NCBI GenBank assembly: GCA_020403425.1
Contig: JADBXR010000002.1
Span: forward strand, 372,001 to 436,000
Reading direction: 5' to 3'
From: Chitinophagaceae bacterium
GTDB lineage: Bacteria > Bacteroidota > Bacteroidia > Chitinophagales > Chitinophagaceae
DNA length: 64,000 nt
The notes under the pieces were generated by a model. The model was given only the letters and a program-made list of their open reading frames with translations, ran no database searches and had not been told where the DNA came from. The position numbers were made by a program, and so were the translations under genes. Numbering within the stretch: position 1 is the stretch's first letter; each line of letters opens with the position of its first letter. This document shows positions 28,386 to 36,899 of this stretch, in pieces.

Positions 28386-28823
28386 TTAGAACGGCAGGTC
28401 ATCCAGCGGCTCTGTAATATCAGAAGCAGCAGGTGCAGAACTAGCAGGCTGCGAATAGGAAGCTGCCGGCGGTTGCTGGTAACTGCCAGATCCGCCACCT
28501 TCGTTACCACGGCTACCCAATAACTGAACGCTTGCGATACGCAGGGTCAAAGTAGCACCCTGGCGACCATCCTGCGTGGTATAGGTACGCACATCAGGCT
28601 GTCCTTCCACATATACCTGTGTTCCCTTTTTCAGGTAAGGGGCTACGGCAGTCCTGTCGGTCCAGTAGGCACAGTCCACCCAGGTGGTCCTGTCTTTCTG
28701 GTTACCCTGAGCGTCTTTATATCTTTCTGTATGGGCGACGGTGAAGTTGATCACATTTTTTCCGTTCACATTGTTCACAATGGCATCCTTTCCAAGGTTG
28801 CCGATTACCTGAAGCTTTATCAT
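28386..28823 (-). CDS. ssb: Single-stranded DNA-binding protein
   Basis: 145 residues. An OB-fold domain fills residues 1-105 (LQVIGNLGKDAIVNN at the start, TTWVDCAYWTDRT and KKGTQVYVEGQPDVRTY in the middle). A Gly/Ser/Gln/Pro-rich flexible linker follows, and the acidic C-terminal tip ends in DITEPLDDLPF, the conserved partner-binding tail (DDLPF). SSB coats single-stranded DNA in replication, repair and recombination and recruits other proteins through this tip. It stands alone with its own terminator. Confidence 0.97.
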   Translation of the reverse strand: MIKLQVIGNLGKDAIVNNVNGKNVINFTVAHTERYKDAQGNQKDRTTWVDCAYWTDRTAVAPYLKKGTQVYVEGQPDVRTYTTQDGRQGATLTLRIASVQLLGSRGNEGGGSGSYQQPPAASYSQPASSAPAASDITEPLDDLPF

Positions 28824-28940
28824 AACATGGTTGTTTTTGTAAATAAACGAAAAATGAAAATACAGAAAATGCGTATTTACCGCATAATCGGTTTTATTTC
28901 ACTGTATAACTTGGGGTAAACTAATGAGAAAGTTCCCGCT

Positions 28941-29669
28941 TCAGGGCTGGATCTTTCCAGCCAGGGATGCTTCGATCGATTTTTTGATCCAGGGAACCGT
29001 ACCCGCACTCAAGCCGGAACTGTGAAAGACCACTTTCCCCTCCCTGTCCAGCACCACATGCGTGGGATACAGGGTGATGCCGTATTGGGAAGCGATATAC
29101 CGTGCCCCATCAATGATATTATACAGGAATGGGCTGGTCTTCAGAAATTCCCTGATCTCATATTTTTCATCAAGCCCAATGGCGATGAATACCACATCCT
29201 GATTTTGCCGGTAACCGGTCACCAGCTCATTCAATTGCGGTATTTCCATTCTGCAGGGCGGACAGTTGATGAACCAAAAATTCAGTACCACCACTTTACC
29301 CTGCAATTCTTTCAGTACGAACTTGTTCCCGTTCATATCCCGCTCACTGAAGGACGTTATCTTTTGCCCGGTCGTAAAGAATTTGCTATCAGGAGGTTTG
29401 GGCAGCATGGCCAGCTTCTTTTCCATTTCAGCATCAGAAAGCATCACCAAAAAAGCGGTCGTCCTGTCTTTCGAGATACGCAGCGAATATTTTCTAGTGG
29501 CCAGCAGGCGTTTGGCCAGTTCTGCAGGGTAAATGGTCCCGCTAGAGTCCCTGATCACCAGATCCTCCAGTTTTACCTGTACCTGCGGCCCCACGGTACT
29601 ACCCAGGGGCTGCGCCTCCAGCAGTAGGGACATCAGGGACAGAATGAACACCAGCAGGCTATGTTTCAT
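28941..29669 (-). CDS. Periplasmic TlpA-like thioredoxin-fold protein
   Basis: 242 residues with a signal peptide (ending SLLLEAQ). The C-terminal 130 residues are a TlpA/ResA-type thioredoxin domain: VLNFWFINCPPCRMEIPQL holds the CPPC redox site, and the cis-proline region reads GITLYPTHVVLD. The N-terminal 100 residues are a beta-rich extension. Such proteins reduce or exchange disulfides in the periplasm, for example in cytochrome c maturation, and the ccm genes occur in this window, but not adjacent to it. It is divergent from mnmA. Confidence 0.9.
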   Translation of the reverse strand: MKHSLLVFILSLMSLLLEAQPLGSTVGPQVQVKLEDLVIRDSSGTIYPAELAKRLLATRKYSLRISKDRTTAFLVMLSDAEMEKKLAMLPKPPDSKFFTTGQKITSFSERDMNGNKFVLKELQGKVVVLNFWFINCPPCRMEIPQLNELVTGYRQNQDVVFIAIGLDEKYEIREFLKTSPFLYNIIDGARYIASQYGITLYPTHVVLDREGKVVFHSSGLSAGTVPWIKKSIEASLAGKIQP

Positions 29670-29780
29670 ACGAACAGCTTATCATTGAATTTATATATAA
29701 TTTTTCACTATTTATCAGTATTTTTTCCGCTTTCGAAATACCCCAAACCCCGGGAGGCCGGTTCTTAGCGATACTTGTTC

Positions 29781-29788
29781 TAAATTTG
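29781..29788 (+). promoter_or_regulatory. TAnnTTTG box of mnmA
   Basis: TAAATTTG is a full consensus match 43 bp upstream of the mnmA ATG. The leader contains a CCCGC-GTT-GCGGG hairpin at about 29803-29815. Confidence 0.5.
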
Positions 29789-29831
29789 CAGATTCACGCT
29801 GTCCCGCGTTGCGGGCTGAAAAGTATAGCAT

Positions 29832-30938
29832 ATGAGCCGGAAAGGGAAGGTTTTAGTGGCAATGAGCGGCGGTATCGACAGTACCGTAGTGGCCCTTATG
29901 TTGCATAACGAAGGGTACGAAGTGGTGGGCATTACCATGAAAACATGGGATTATGCCAGCAGTGGCACCAGCAGCAAGGAAACAGGCTGCTGTAATATCG
30001 ATTCATTCAATGATGCCAGGCAGGCGGCCGTTCACCACGGTTTCCCGCACTTTATCCTGGACATACGCGAAGAGTTCGGCGATTTCGTGATCGAGAATTT
30101 CGTGGACGAATACCTGGCAGGCCGTACCCCCAATCCCTGTGTGATGTGCAATACGCATATCAAATGGCGCGCACTGCTGAAAAGGGCCGACGCACTGGAA
30201 TGCGAGTTCATCGCTACAGGACATTACGGCATGATACGCCAGCACGACAACGGCCGTTACGTGATCAGCAAGGGGCTCGATGAGACCAAGGACCAGAGTT
30301 ATGTGCTCTGGGGATTGGACCAGCAACTGCTGAGCCGCACCCTGCTGCCATTGGGAGGATACCGCAAATCGGAGATCCGCCAGATGGCCGTGGACTTGGG
30401 TTATCCCGAACTGGCCAAAAAAAGTGAGAGCTACGAGATCTGTTTCGTACCTGATAACGACTACCGTGGTTTTTTAAAGAACCGCGTGGAAGGACTGGAA
30501 GAAAGAGTGAACGGAGGCTGGTTCATAGATAAGACCGGTAAAAAACTGGGCAAACACAAAGGTTATCCTTTTTATACCATCGGACAACGCAAGGGACTCG
30601 AAATAGCCATGGGGCACCCGGTATATGTTACTGCCATCAACCCGGAGAACAATACCGTGGTACTGGGCGATGAAAAGGACCTGGAGCAGAACGACATGCT
30701 CATCGGCAAGATCAACTGGATCAAATACGATGGTATCACTGATGGCATGGAAGCCATTACCAAGATCCGTTACAAGGACAAAGGTGCCCTCAGCAACCTA
30801 TACACTGCCGATAACGGCATCCGTGCACGTTTTTACGAGAACGTAAAAGGCATCGCACCCGGACAGAGTGCCGTATTCTACGAAGGCAACGACGTTATAG
30901 GCGGAGGCATTATACAACGCGGAGAACTTGTGGGGTAG
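29832..30938 (+). CDS. mnmA: tRNA-specific 2-thiouridylase
   Basis: 368 residues, the usual length. MnmA uses ATP and a relayed persulfide sulfur to make 2-thiouridine at the wobble position 34 of tRNAs for Lys, Glu and Gln. The PP-loop reads AMSGGIDSTVVALML. The two active-site cysteines lie in NPCVMCNTHIKW and SYEICFVPDNDYRGF. The insertion DTYDAS-like signature is replaced by GCCNIDSFNDARQAA, as in other Bacteroidota. It stands alone with a promoter box 43 bp upstream and a shared terminator with rsmB. Confidence 0.96.
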   Translation: MSRKGKVLVAMSGGIDSTVVALMLHNEGYEVVGITMKTWDYASSGTSSKETGCCNIDSFNDARQAAVHHGFPHFILDIREEFGDFVIENFVDEYLAGRTPNPCVMCNTHIKWRALLKRADALECEFIATGHYGMIRQHDNGRYVISKGLDETKDQSYVLWGLDQQLLSRTLLPLGGYRKSEIRQMAVDLGYPELAKKSESYEICFVPDNDYRGFLKNRVEGLEERVNGGWFIDKTGKKLGKHKGYPFYTIGQRKGLEIAMGHPVYVTAINPENNTVVLGDEKDLEQNDMLIGKINWIKYDGITDGMEAITKIRYKDKGALSNLYTADNGIRARFYENVKGIAPGQSAVFYEGNDVIGGGIIQRGELVG

Positions 30939-30971
30939 AGAATTGGTAAGGGATAGTCACAATAGTAAAAA

Positions 30972-30999
30972 AAGGGGATTACAGTCTACGATACCCCTT
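30972..30999. terminator. Hairpin between convergent mnmA and rsmB
   Basis: AAGGGG (30972-30977) and CCCCTT (30994-30999) form a 6-bp stem with a T-rich flank on the plus strand and an A-rich flank on the other side. Likely a shared terminator, but a weak one. Confidence 0.5.
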
Positions 31000-31019
31000 C
31001 CTTCATTTTAACCTTTTGA

Positions 31020-32201
31020 CTACTTTTCCTTCCTCACCAAAGCCGCAAACATAGAATCGGCTTTCACATCATAGCCTTTCAGCAATTCCATTTTCACCAG
31101 TTCAAACCCATCCTGCTGCAGGATGAACTGTACCTGTTCTTCATTCTCCTGCCTGAATACGGAGCAGGTGATGTATAACAGGTATCCACCTTTTGCCACC
31201 TGCGGCAATACATTCGAAAGGATCTTCCGCTGCAGGTCCGCATACGCGGTTATTTTTTGCTCAGTGAAAAAAGACAGCTGTTCGGGTGTACGCCCCCAGG
31301 TGCCGCTGCCACTGCAGGGTGCATCGCAGAGTACCATATGGAAGGGTGAGTGGTGAGTGGTGAGTGGTGAGTGAGCCAGATCAGCTACGAAGGATCGGTA
31401 ATTTCTGATACCTGCCCGATCGAATCTTTCCTTAAGATTTCTGAGAATGCTCGGGCGAATATCCGATACGGTCAGTTCTATACCGGGCAATACATCACAG
31501 GCCAGCAGCGATTTTCCGCCACTGGCGGCACAGCAGTCCCAGACGGTTGTTTGGGTGAGTGGTGAGTGGTGAGTGGTGAGTGAGAGGAAACGGGCCACTT
31601 GTTGTGAGCTGTAGTCCTGTATCACTACCTCCTTATCGATCTCCAATACGGTGTCCACCTTGGTGGTATTGGCCAAGGCCAGGCAGCTATCGGACAATTG
31701 GGAAAATCCGATCCGCTGTTCACGCAGTTTATTCAGTACCTGTTTTTCTTTTCCGGGACGTACCCGCAGGAACAGGTCGGGCTGGATCAAATGAGAAAGG
31801 ATAAAAGCTTCCTGATCGATCCCCTCACTCAAAGCTGCTGCCCAGGGAAAGATCACAACGATAGTAAATGCCGGATATTTTTTTTGCAGCCACTGGATCT
31901 TCTCTGGTATCGTGGGCAGCCAGGCACTCAGCCAGTCTTCTTCAAACAAGGCAGCCCAGTCACCCGCTGTTTCATTACAGAGAAACAGGGAGATCTTGAG
32001 TCGTTCTGCTGTCTCCAGTGCTTTTACCGCGTGACCCAGTCGGTAGTACCCATAACAGAGATGAGAGATCAGTTTCCGGTCTCGCGAGCCGTGTTTCTTA
32101 TGTTCGGCAAAATATTTTTTCAGGAAATGCACAAGGGGCACCGATCCGTCATAGGCACGGATGAGCGATACTGCCGTATTGAAATAAGATTGGTAACGCA
32201 T
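31020..32201 (-). CDS. rsmB: 16S rRNA (cytosine-C5) methyltransferase, RsmB/NOL1/NOP2/Sun family
   Basis: 393 residues from ATG 32201. It has an N-terminal NusB-like helical domain (FNTAVSLIRAYDGS, DRKLISHLCYGYYRL) and a C-terminal SAM methyltransferase domain. Motif I is VWDCCAASGGKSLLACD (221-236), motif IV is LCDAPCSGSGTWGRTPE with one catalytic Cys, and motif VI is YITCSVFRQENEEQV with the other. RsmB methylates C967 of 16S rRNA; related Bacteroidota enzymes may have other rRNA targets. Two identical 32-bp heptamer arrays are inserted in frame just ahead of motif I (about 206-217) and just ahead of motif IV (about 276-287), giving the sequence SLTTHHSPLT in two phases. Confidence 0.88.
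   Translation of the reverse strand: MRYQSYFNTAVSLIRAYDGSVPLVHFLKKYFAEHKKHGSRDRKLISHLCYGYYRLGHAVKALETAERLKISLFLCNETAGDWAALFEEDWLSAWLPTIPEKIQWLQKKYPAFTIVVIFPWAAALSEGIDQEAFILSHLIQPDLFLRVRPGKEKQVLNKLREQRIGFSQLSDSCLALANTTKVDTVLEIDKEVVIQDYSSQQVARFLSLTTHHSPLTQTTVWDCCAASGGKSLLACDVLPGIELTVSDIRPSILRNLKERFDRAGIRNYRSFVADLAHSPLTTHHSPFHMVLCDAPCSGSGTWGRTPEQLSFFTEQKITAYADLQRKILSNVLPQVAKGGYLLYITCSVFRQENEEQVQFILQQDGFELVKMELLKGYDVKADSMFAALVRKEK
31344..31375 (-). repeat. Heptamer array CTCACCA, copy 2 in rsmB
   Basis: Plus-strand text is GGGTGAG, three TGGTGAG units and TGAG, 32 bp. It is identical to the copy at 31553-31584. Read along the gene it encodes AHSPLTTHHSPF just before motif IV. Confidence 0.92.
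31553..31584 (-). repeat. Heptamer array CTCACCA, copy 1 in rsmB
   Basis: Identical 32-bp array in the same orientation, 209 bp from the other copy. As 209 is not a multiple of three, the array is read in another frame here (LSLTTHHSPLTQ), yet gives the same cyclic heptapeptide. Confidence 0.92.
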
Positions 32202-32224
32202 ATGCCCTGTCGTAGCTAAGTAAA

Positions 32225-32250
32225 AGCCTGTTGCCAACCGGCAACAGGCT
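32225..32250 (-). terminator. Terminator of sucB
   Basis: Perfect 11-bp stem AGCCTGTTGCC/GGCAACAGGCT with a 4-bp loop, 47 bp past the sucB stop. On the minus strand it is followed by TTTTACTT. Confidence 0.8.
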
Positions 32251-32296
32251 CAAATATAAGTGATGCATGCTTAACGCTATTCGCAGCGGTCCCGTT

Positions 32297-33517
32297 CTAT
32301 ACTTCCAACAGGGTCTTAACGGGATCCTTGCCCATCAATAACAGTTCCGGGTTCTCCAGCAGTTCCTTCACACGCACCAGGAAGCTCACGCTCTCTTTTC
32401 CGTCAATGATGCGGTGATCGTAACTCAGCGCCAGGTACATCATCGGGCGTATCACCACCTGGCCGTTGATGGCCATCGGGCGATCCTGTATCTTATGCAT
32501 CCCCAAAATGGCGCTCTGTGGGATATTGATGATCGGCGTGCTCATCAAACTACCGAATACCCCGCCATTGGTGATGGTGAATGTACCTCCCTGCAGTTCT
32601 TCCGCGGTCAGTTTGCTGTCCCTGGCCTTGCCTGCCAGTTCCACCACTTTCTTTTCAATATCGGCCATACCCAGGCTTTCTACGTTACGCATCACCGGAA
32701 CGGTAAGTCCGCGTGGTGTGCTCACGGCAATGCTGATATCGGCATAATCATGGTAAATGATATGATCTCCGTCGATGTATGCATTCACAGAAGGCCATTC
32801 GCCCAGTGCAATCGCGCAGGCTTTGGCAAAGAAGCTCATGAAACCCAGGTTCACCCCGTGTTGTTCCTTGAATTTGTCCTTGTATTGCTTACGCACTTCC
32901 ATGATTCGTGTCATGTCCACTTCATTGAACGTAGTGAGCATGGCCGTAGTATTCTTGGATTCCACCAGCCTGCGGCTGATGGTCCTGCGCAGGTTACTCA
33001 TCTTTTCCTGACGAACCACGCGGGTGAACAGTTCATTACCCGCAAATGCCTTCTTGCCGGGATTATTCAGTGCATCCAGCACATCATGTTTCAGGATCTT
33101 GCCGCCGGTACCGGAAGGTTTGATAGAAGCAGGATCTACTTTTTTATCGGCAATGATCGCAGAAGCTACCGGTGTGGCCTTGATATCATTGGGTACAGAA
33201 GTGACCGGGGCCTGGTTGCTTACCGGTTTCTGTGCAGCGGCTGCCGGTGCAGTTTCCTGGGCAGGCGCTCCTTCCGGTTTGGCAGCGGTCTCATCGATCT
33301 GTGCCAATACATCACCAATATGTAAGGTATCGCCTTCTTTGGCCAAGGGGTGGAGGATACCTGCTTTTTCGGCATTCACCTCAAAAGTGGCTTTCTCACT
33401 TTCCAGTTCGGCGATCACTTCGTCACGCTCAACCCATGCGCCTTGTTGTTTGGTCCACTTCAACAGGGTCACTTCGCTAATGGATTCACCGATGGTGGGT
33501 ACTTTGATATCGATCAT
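32297..33517 (-). CDS. sucB: 2-oxoglutarate dehydrogenase E2, dihydrolipoyllysine succinyltransferase
   Basis: 406 residues. Residues 1-76 are a lipoyl domain; [13 protein letters not shown] holds the lysine that carries lipoate (DKA in most relatives, EKA here). A Pro/Ala/Gln-rich linker follows, then a peripheral-subunit-binding domain ([18 protein letters not shown]). The catalytic core ends with [17 protein letters not shown], the acetyl/succinyltransferase active-site signature. It transfers succinyl from lipoyl to CoA in the TCA cycle. It follows sucA by 41 bp on the same strand. The E3 subunit gene is not in the window. Confidence 0.96.
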   Translation of the reverse strand: MIDIKVPTIGESISEVTLLKWTKQQGAWVERDEVIAELESEKATFEVNAEKAGILHPLAKEGDTLHIGDVLAQIDETAAKPEGAPAQETAPAAAAQKPVSNQAPVTSVPNDIKATPVASAIIADKKVDPASIKPSGTGGKILKHDVLDALNNPGKKAFAGNELFTRVVRQEKMSNLRRTISRRLVESKNTTAMLTTFNEVDMTRIMEVRKQYKDKFKEQHGVNLGFMSFFAKACAIALGEWPSVNAYIDGDHIIYHDYADISIAVSTPRGLTVPVMRNVESLGMADIEKKVVELAGKARDSKLTAEELQGGTFTITNGGVFGSLMSTPIINIPQSAILGMHKIQDRPMAINGQVVIRPMMYLALSYDHRIIDGKESVSFLVRVKELLENPELLLMGKDPVKTLLEV

Positions 33518-33558
33518 AAAAAATTATTTCGGTTTGTGGTTGGTTGTATGGTCTATCG

Positions 33559-36306
33559 TTATATCGCAAATGCCGTTTCAATGATCTCTGCCTGTTCCTG
33601 TACATGCACTTTGTGGTAGCCCGTTGCGGTGGATGCACTCGCATTCCGGCTGATCACACCAAAGTTGATCGACTTGAGGTTCATCTGCAGGAAAGAAGCG
33701 GCGCCCATGTTCAGCGGTTCTTCCTGTACCCAGAACCAGGTGGCTTTGCTGTATTTCCTGTGCAACAGATCAAGTTGTTTCTGCGGCAGCGGGTAGATCT
33801 GCTCCAGTCGTATGATCGCAATATCCTGCCGGTTCTCTTTCTGCTGGCGTTCGGCCAGTTCAAAATATAATTTACCGGTGCAGAGCAATACTTTTTTCAC
33901 CTGTGCGGCATCGGCTACAAAACCGTCATCGATCAGTTCTTTGAATCCGCCTTTGGTGAATTCACTGATATGGCTGTATGTGACCGGGTTTCGCAGATTG
34001 GCCTTGGGTGAGAAGTTGATCAGCGGCTTGCGGAAACTCCAGGCCAGCTGTCGTCTCAACGCATGGAACAGGTTGGCGGCAGATGTGATATTCGTGATCA
34101 CGATATTCAGTTCGGCACACATCTGTAAGAACCGCTCCATCCTGGCACTGCTGTGTTCGGGTCCCTGCCCTTCGTAGCCATGTGGCAGTAACATGACCAT
34201 TCCATTCTGGCGCTGCCATTTCTGTTCGCCGGCAGAGATGAACTGGTCGATCATGGTCTGTGCACCATTCGAGAAATCCCCGAACTGCGCTTCCCAGATC
34301 ACCAGTGCGTTGGGATTGGCCAGGGCATATCCATATTCAAATCCCAGTACACCGTATTCACTCAGTAATGAATTGTAGATCCTGAATTTTTCCTGGTTCT
34401 CGCGGAAATGGTTCAGGCGGTTATAACCTTTGTTGGTGTTCTCATCACGCAGAATGGCATGTCGGTGACTGAAGGTTCCGCGTTGCACATCCTGTCCGCT
34501 CATTCTCACGATATTACCTTCCAGCAGGATCGAGCCATAGGCCATCAGTTCCGCTGTGGCCCAGTCTATCTTTTGTTCCGCTTCCAGTACTTTGATCTTG
34601 TCCTGCAATAATTTCTCCACTTTCTTCAGTGGCTGGAAACCTTCGGGCCATTTCATCAGGCTGTGGAACATGCTGAAAGCATCTTCTTCGCTGATCGCCG
34701 TATTGGGTGAAGCATCAAAATCTTCCGGTTTGGCCTTGCGGAGACTTTTCCAGGCCAGTTCGGGTTGCTGGTAGTGGTAGGGCAGCGGGTTCTGCTTTAC
34801 TTCATCCAGACGTTCCTGCAGGTCGGCCCAGAATTTCTTTTCCATCTCCTTGGCCAGTTCTCTTGCATCCGCTTCGCCGTTCTCGATCAGGTATTGTGTA
34901 TAGATCTCCCTTGGGTTCTGGTGTTTATCGATCAGCGCATACAGCTGTGGCTGGGTATATTTGGGATCATCTCCCTCGTTATGACCATGTTTGCGGTAGC
35001 AGACCATATCGATGAAAATATCGCTGTTGAATCTCTCGCGGTAACGGGTGGCGATCTCCGCACATTTCACCACGGCTTCCGCATCATCGCCATTGACGTG
35101 TAATACCGGCGCCTGCACCATGGCCGCAACAGAAGTGCAGTAAGCCGCAGAACGGGCATCATCGAAATCGGTGGTGAAACCGATCTGGTTATTGATCACA
35201 AAATGGATGGTACCACCGGTATAGTAACCGCGCAGGTTGCTCATTTGCAATACCTCGTATACGATACCCTGTCCTGCCACAGATGCGTCCCCGTGGATCA
35301 GGATCGGTAAGATCTTGTCAAAATCGCTATGGTACAATACATCGGCCTTGGCCCTTGAAAAACCGATCACCACCGGGTCCACCGCTTCCAGGTGCGATGG
35401 GTTGGGCATCAGCTTCAGGTGCATGGTCTTGTTATCGGCAGTCTGCACTTCACTTCCGTAACCCATATGGTACTTCACGTCGCCGCTGCCCATGGTCTGG
35501 TCCATGGTGGCCGTTCCCTCAAATTCGCTGAAGATCTGCTCATAGGTCTTTCCCATGATATTGGCCAGTATGTTCAGCCTTCCCCTGTGTGCCATACCGA
35601 TCACCACTTCGTGCACATCGTTGTTGGCCGCCACATTGATGATGGCATCCAGTGCCGCAATGGTGGTCTCCCCTCCTTCCAGCGAAAAACGTTTCTGACC
35701 AATATATTTCGTGTGCAGGAATTTCTCGAACATCACCCCCTGGTTCAGTTTCTCCAGGATCCTTCTTTTTTGTGGCAGTGGAATGGGTTTGGCAAACTCT
35801 TTCTCCATCTCATTGGTCAGCCAGTCAATTTTTTCCTGGTCGCCGATGTATTTGAATTCGATACCCACATGATTGGCATACACCTGCTCCAGGTGGGCCA
35901 GGATAGAACGCAAGGTGGTGGCACCCAGTCCCAGCAGGTTACCCGCCTGGAAGACCGTATCCATATCCGCATCGGTCAGCCCGAAGAATGAAGGCTCCAG
36001 GTTGGCGCCCCTATCCTTACGGGGCCTGATGGGATTGGTCTTGGCCAGCAAATGCCCCTTATTGCGGTAACCCAGTATCAGCCGGTACACCCGAAGCTCG
36101 CGCATCCAGTCAATACCCGTATCACCGGTTGCCGTTGCAGCCGTAGCTGCCGATCCGCCTCCCAAACCATGATTGACCGCAAAATCGAAGCCCTCGAAGA
36201 ACTTTTTCAGGTCAGGATCCACACTGGCCGGGTCCTTCACAAAGTCGTTATACAGGTTTTCTATATACGCAGGGTGAGAATTCGTAATGTATGAGAAATC
36301 TTTCAT
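33559..36306 (-). CDS. sucA: 2-oxoglutarate dehydrogenase E1 component
   Basis: 915 residues, the family's standard size. The N-terminal FSYITNSHPAYIENLYNDF segment is the E2-binding region. GMAHRGRLNILANIMGK and GDASVAGQGIVYEVLQM bind thiamine diphosphate and magnesium, and RKHGHNEGDDPKYTQPQLY and SEYGVLGFEYGYAL are typical of SucA. It decarboxylates 2-oxoglutarate and passes the succinyl group to the lipoyl arm of SucB. The pair sucA-sucB is an operon. The upstream intergenic region of 278 bp is shared with rpsT on the other strand. Confidence 0.97.
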   Translation of the reverse strand: MKDFSYITNSHPAYIENLYNDFVKDPASVDPDLKKFFEGFDFAVNHGLGGGSAATAATATGDTGIDWMRELRVYRLILGYRNKGHLLAKTNPIRPRKDRGANLEPSFFGLTDADMDTVFQAGNLLGLGATTLRSILAHLEQVYANHVGIEFKYIGDQEKIDWLTNEMEKEFAKPIPLPQKRRILEKLNQGVMFEKFLHTKYIGQKRFSLEGGETTIAALDAIINVAANNDVHEVVIGMAHRGRLNILANIMGKTYEQIFSEFEGTATMDQTMGSGDVKYHMGYGSEVQTADNKTMHLKLMPNPSHLEAVDPVVIGFSRAKADVLYHSDFDKILPILIHGDASVAGQGIVYEVLQMSNLRGYYTGGTIHFVINNQIGFTTDFDDARSAAYCTSVAAMVQAPVLHVNGDDAEAVVKCAEIATRYRERFNSDIFIDMVCYRKHGHNEGDDPKYTQPQLYALIDKHQNPREIYTQYLIENGEADARELAKEMEKKFWADLQERLDEVKQNPLPYHYQQPELAWKSLRKAKPEDFDASPNTAISEEDAFSMFHSLMKWPEGFQPLKKVEKLLQDKIKVLEAEQKIDWATAELMAYGSILLEGNIVRMSGQDVQRGTFSHRHAILRDENTNKGYNRLNHFRENQEKFRIYNSLLSEYGVLGFEYGYALANPNALVIWEAQFGDFSNGAQTMIDQFISAGEQKWQRQNGMVMLLPHGYEGQGPEHSSARMERFLQMCAELNIVITNITSAANLFHALRRQLAWSFRKPLINFSPKANLRNPVTYSHISEFTKGGFKELIDDGFVADAAQVKKVLLCTGKLYFELAERQQKENRQDIAIIRLEQIYPLPQKQLDLLHRKYSKATWFWVQEEPLNMGAASFLQMNLKSINFGVISRNASASTATGYHKVHVQEQAEIIETAFAI

Positions 36307-36555
36307 TGTGAGATTTTGTGCTGCTTTTATCGAATGGGGAGCAAATATCGGTCATTGAGGGCAGAAAAAAGCCTAAAATGGCGTTTGTATAAGGAAAAGA
36401 CCGGAACTCGAAATAACCCGAAACAGTCCCGAATTTCCAGCTTCCCCGAAGCGGTCAGGTGGCCGGAGATCCTCCTGTTTTTGGGTGCCGACGGCCTGTT
36501 TTCAGGGTTTTTACACTTTTTTTGGATTAAATTTCCAAATTTGCTTTCCAGGTAT

Positions 36556-36563
36556 TACCTTTG
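36556..36563 (+). promoter_or_regulatory. TAnnTTTG box of rpsT
   Basis: TACCTTTG is a full consensus match, 21 bp before the rpsT ATG. The rest of the 278-bp sucA-rpsT spacer shows no gene or clear repeat. Confidence 0.6.
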
Positions 36564-36584
36564 CCGTCCTGAAAAAAACAATAC

Positions 36585-36839
36585 ATGGCAAATCATTCAG
36601 CTACCAAGAAAGATGTGAGACAAGCTACCAAGCGTCGCGATAGTAACCGTTACTACGGAAAAACAACCCGTAATGCGATCCGCGACCTGAAAGCAACCGC
36701 CGAGAAGAAGGCTTACGAAGAAAGCTTACCCAACGTGGTTTCCATGATCGACAAGCTGGCTAAGCGCGGCATCATTCACAAGAATAAAGCTGCCAACCTG
36801 AAGAGCAAACTGACCAAAAAAGCGGCTGCGATCGCTTAA
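36585..36839 (+). CDS. rpsT: 30S ribosomal protein S20
   Basis: 84 residues, very basic, all helical in composition. The N-terminus ANHSATKKDVRQATKRR and the conserved AHKNKAANLKSKL-like segment IHKNKAANLKSKLTKKA identify S20, a primary 16S rRNA-binding protein of the small subunit. It is monocistronic with its own promoter box and terminator, as usual for rpsT. Confidence 0.96.
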   Translation: MANHSATKKDVRQATKRRDSNRYYGKTTRNAIRDLKATAEKKAYEESLPNVVSMIDKLAKRGIIHKNKAANLKSKLTKKAAAIA

Positions 36840-36862
36840 TCTTCGAATATCTTTTTGAAAGG

Positions 36863-36893
36863 AGCCACCCGTACCAATCGGATGGCTTTTTTT
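36863..36893 (+). terminator. Terminator of rpsT
   Basis: AGCCACCCG/CGGATGGCT stem with one mismatch and a 7-bp loop, followed by T7, 24 bp after the stop codon. Reading the other strand it lies just past the sensor kinase gene and may serve that too. Confidence 0.78.
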
Positions 36894-36899
36894 ATGTCC

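Noticed and set aside
31344..31584. CRISPR-like array in rsmB
   Set aside because: Repeats are 7 bp, back to back, with no unique spacers and no cas genes, and the gene is open through them.
31020..32201. rsmB as a frameshifted pseudogene
   Set aside because: The arrays look like insertions, but all catalytic motifs before, between and after them are in one open frame.
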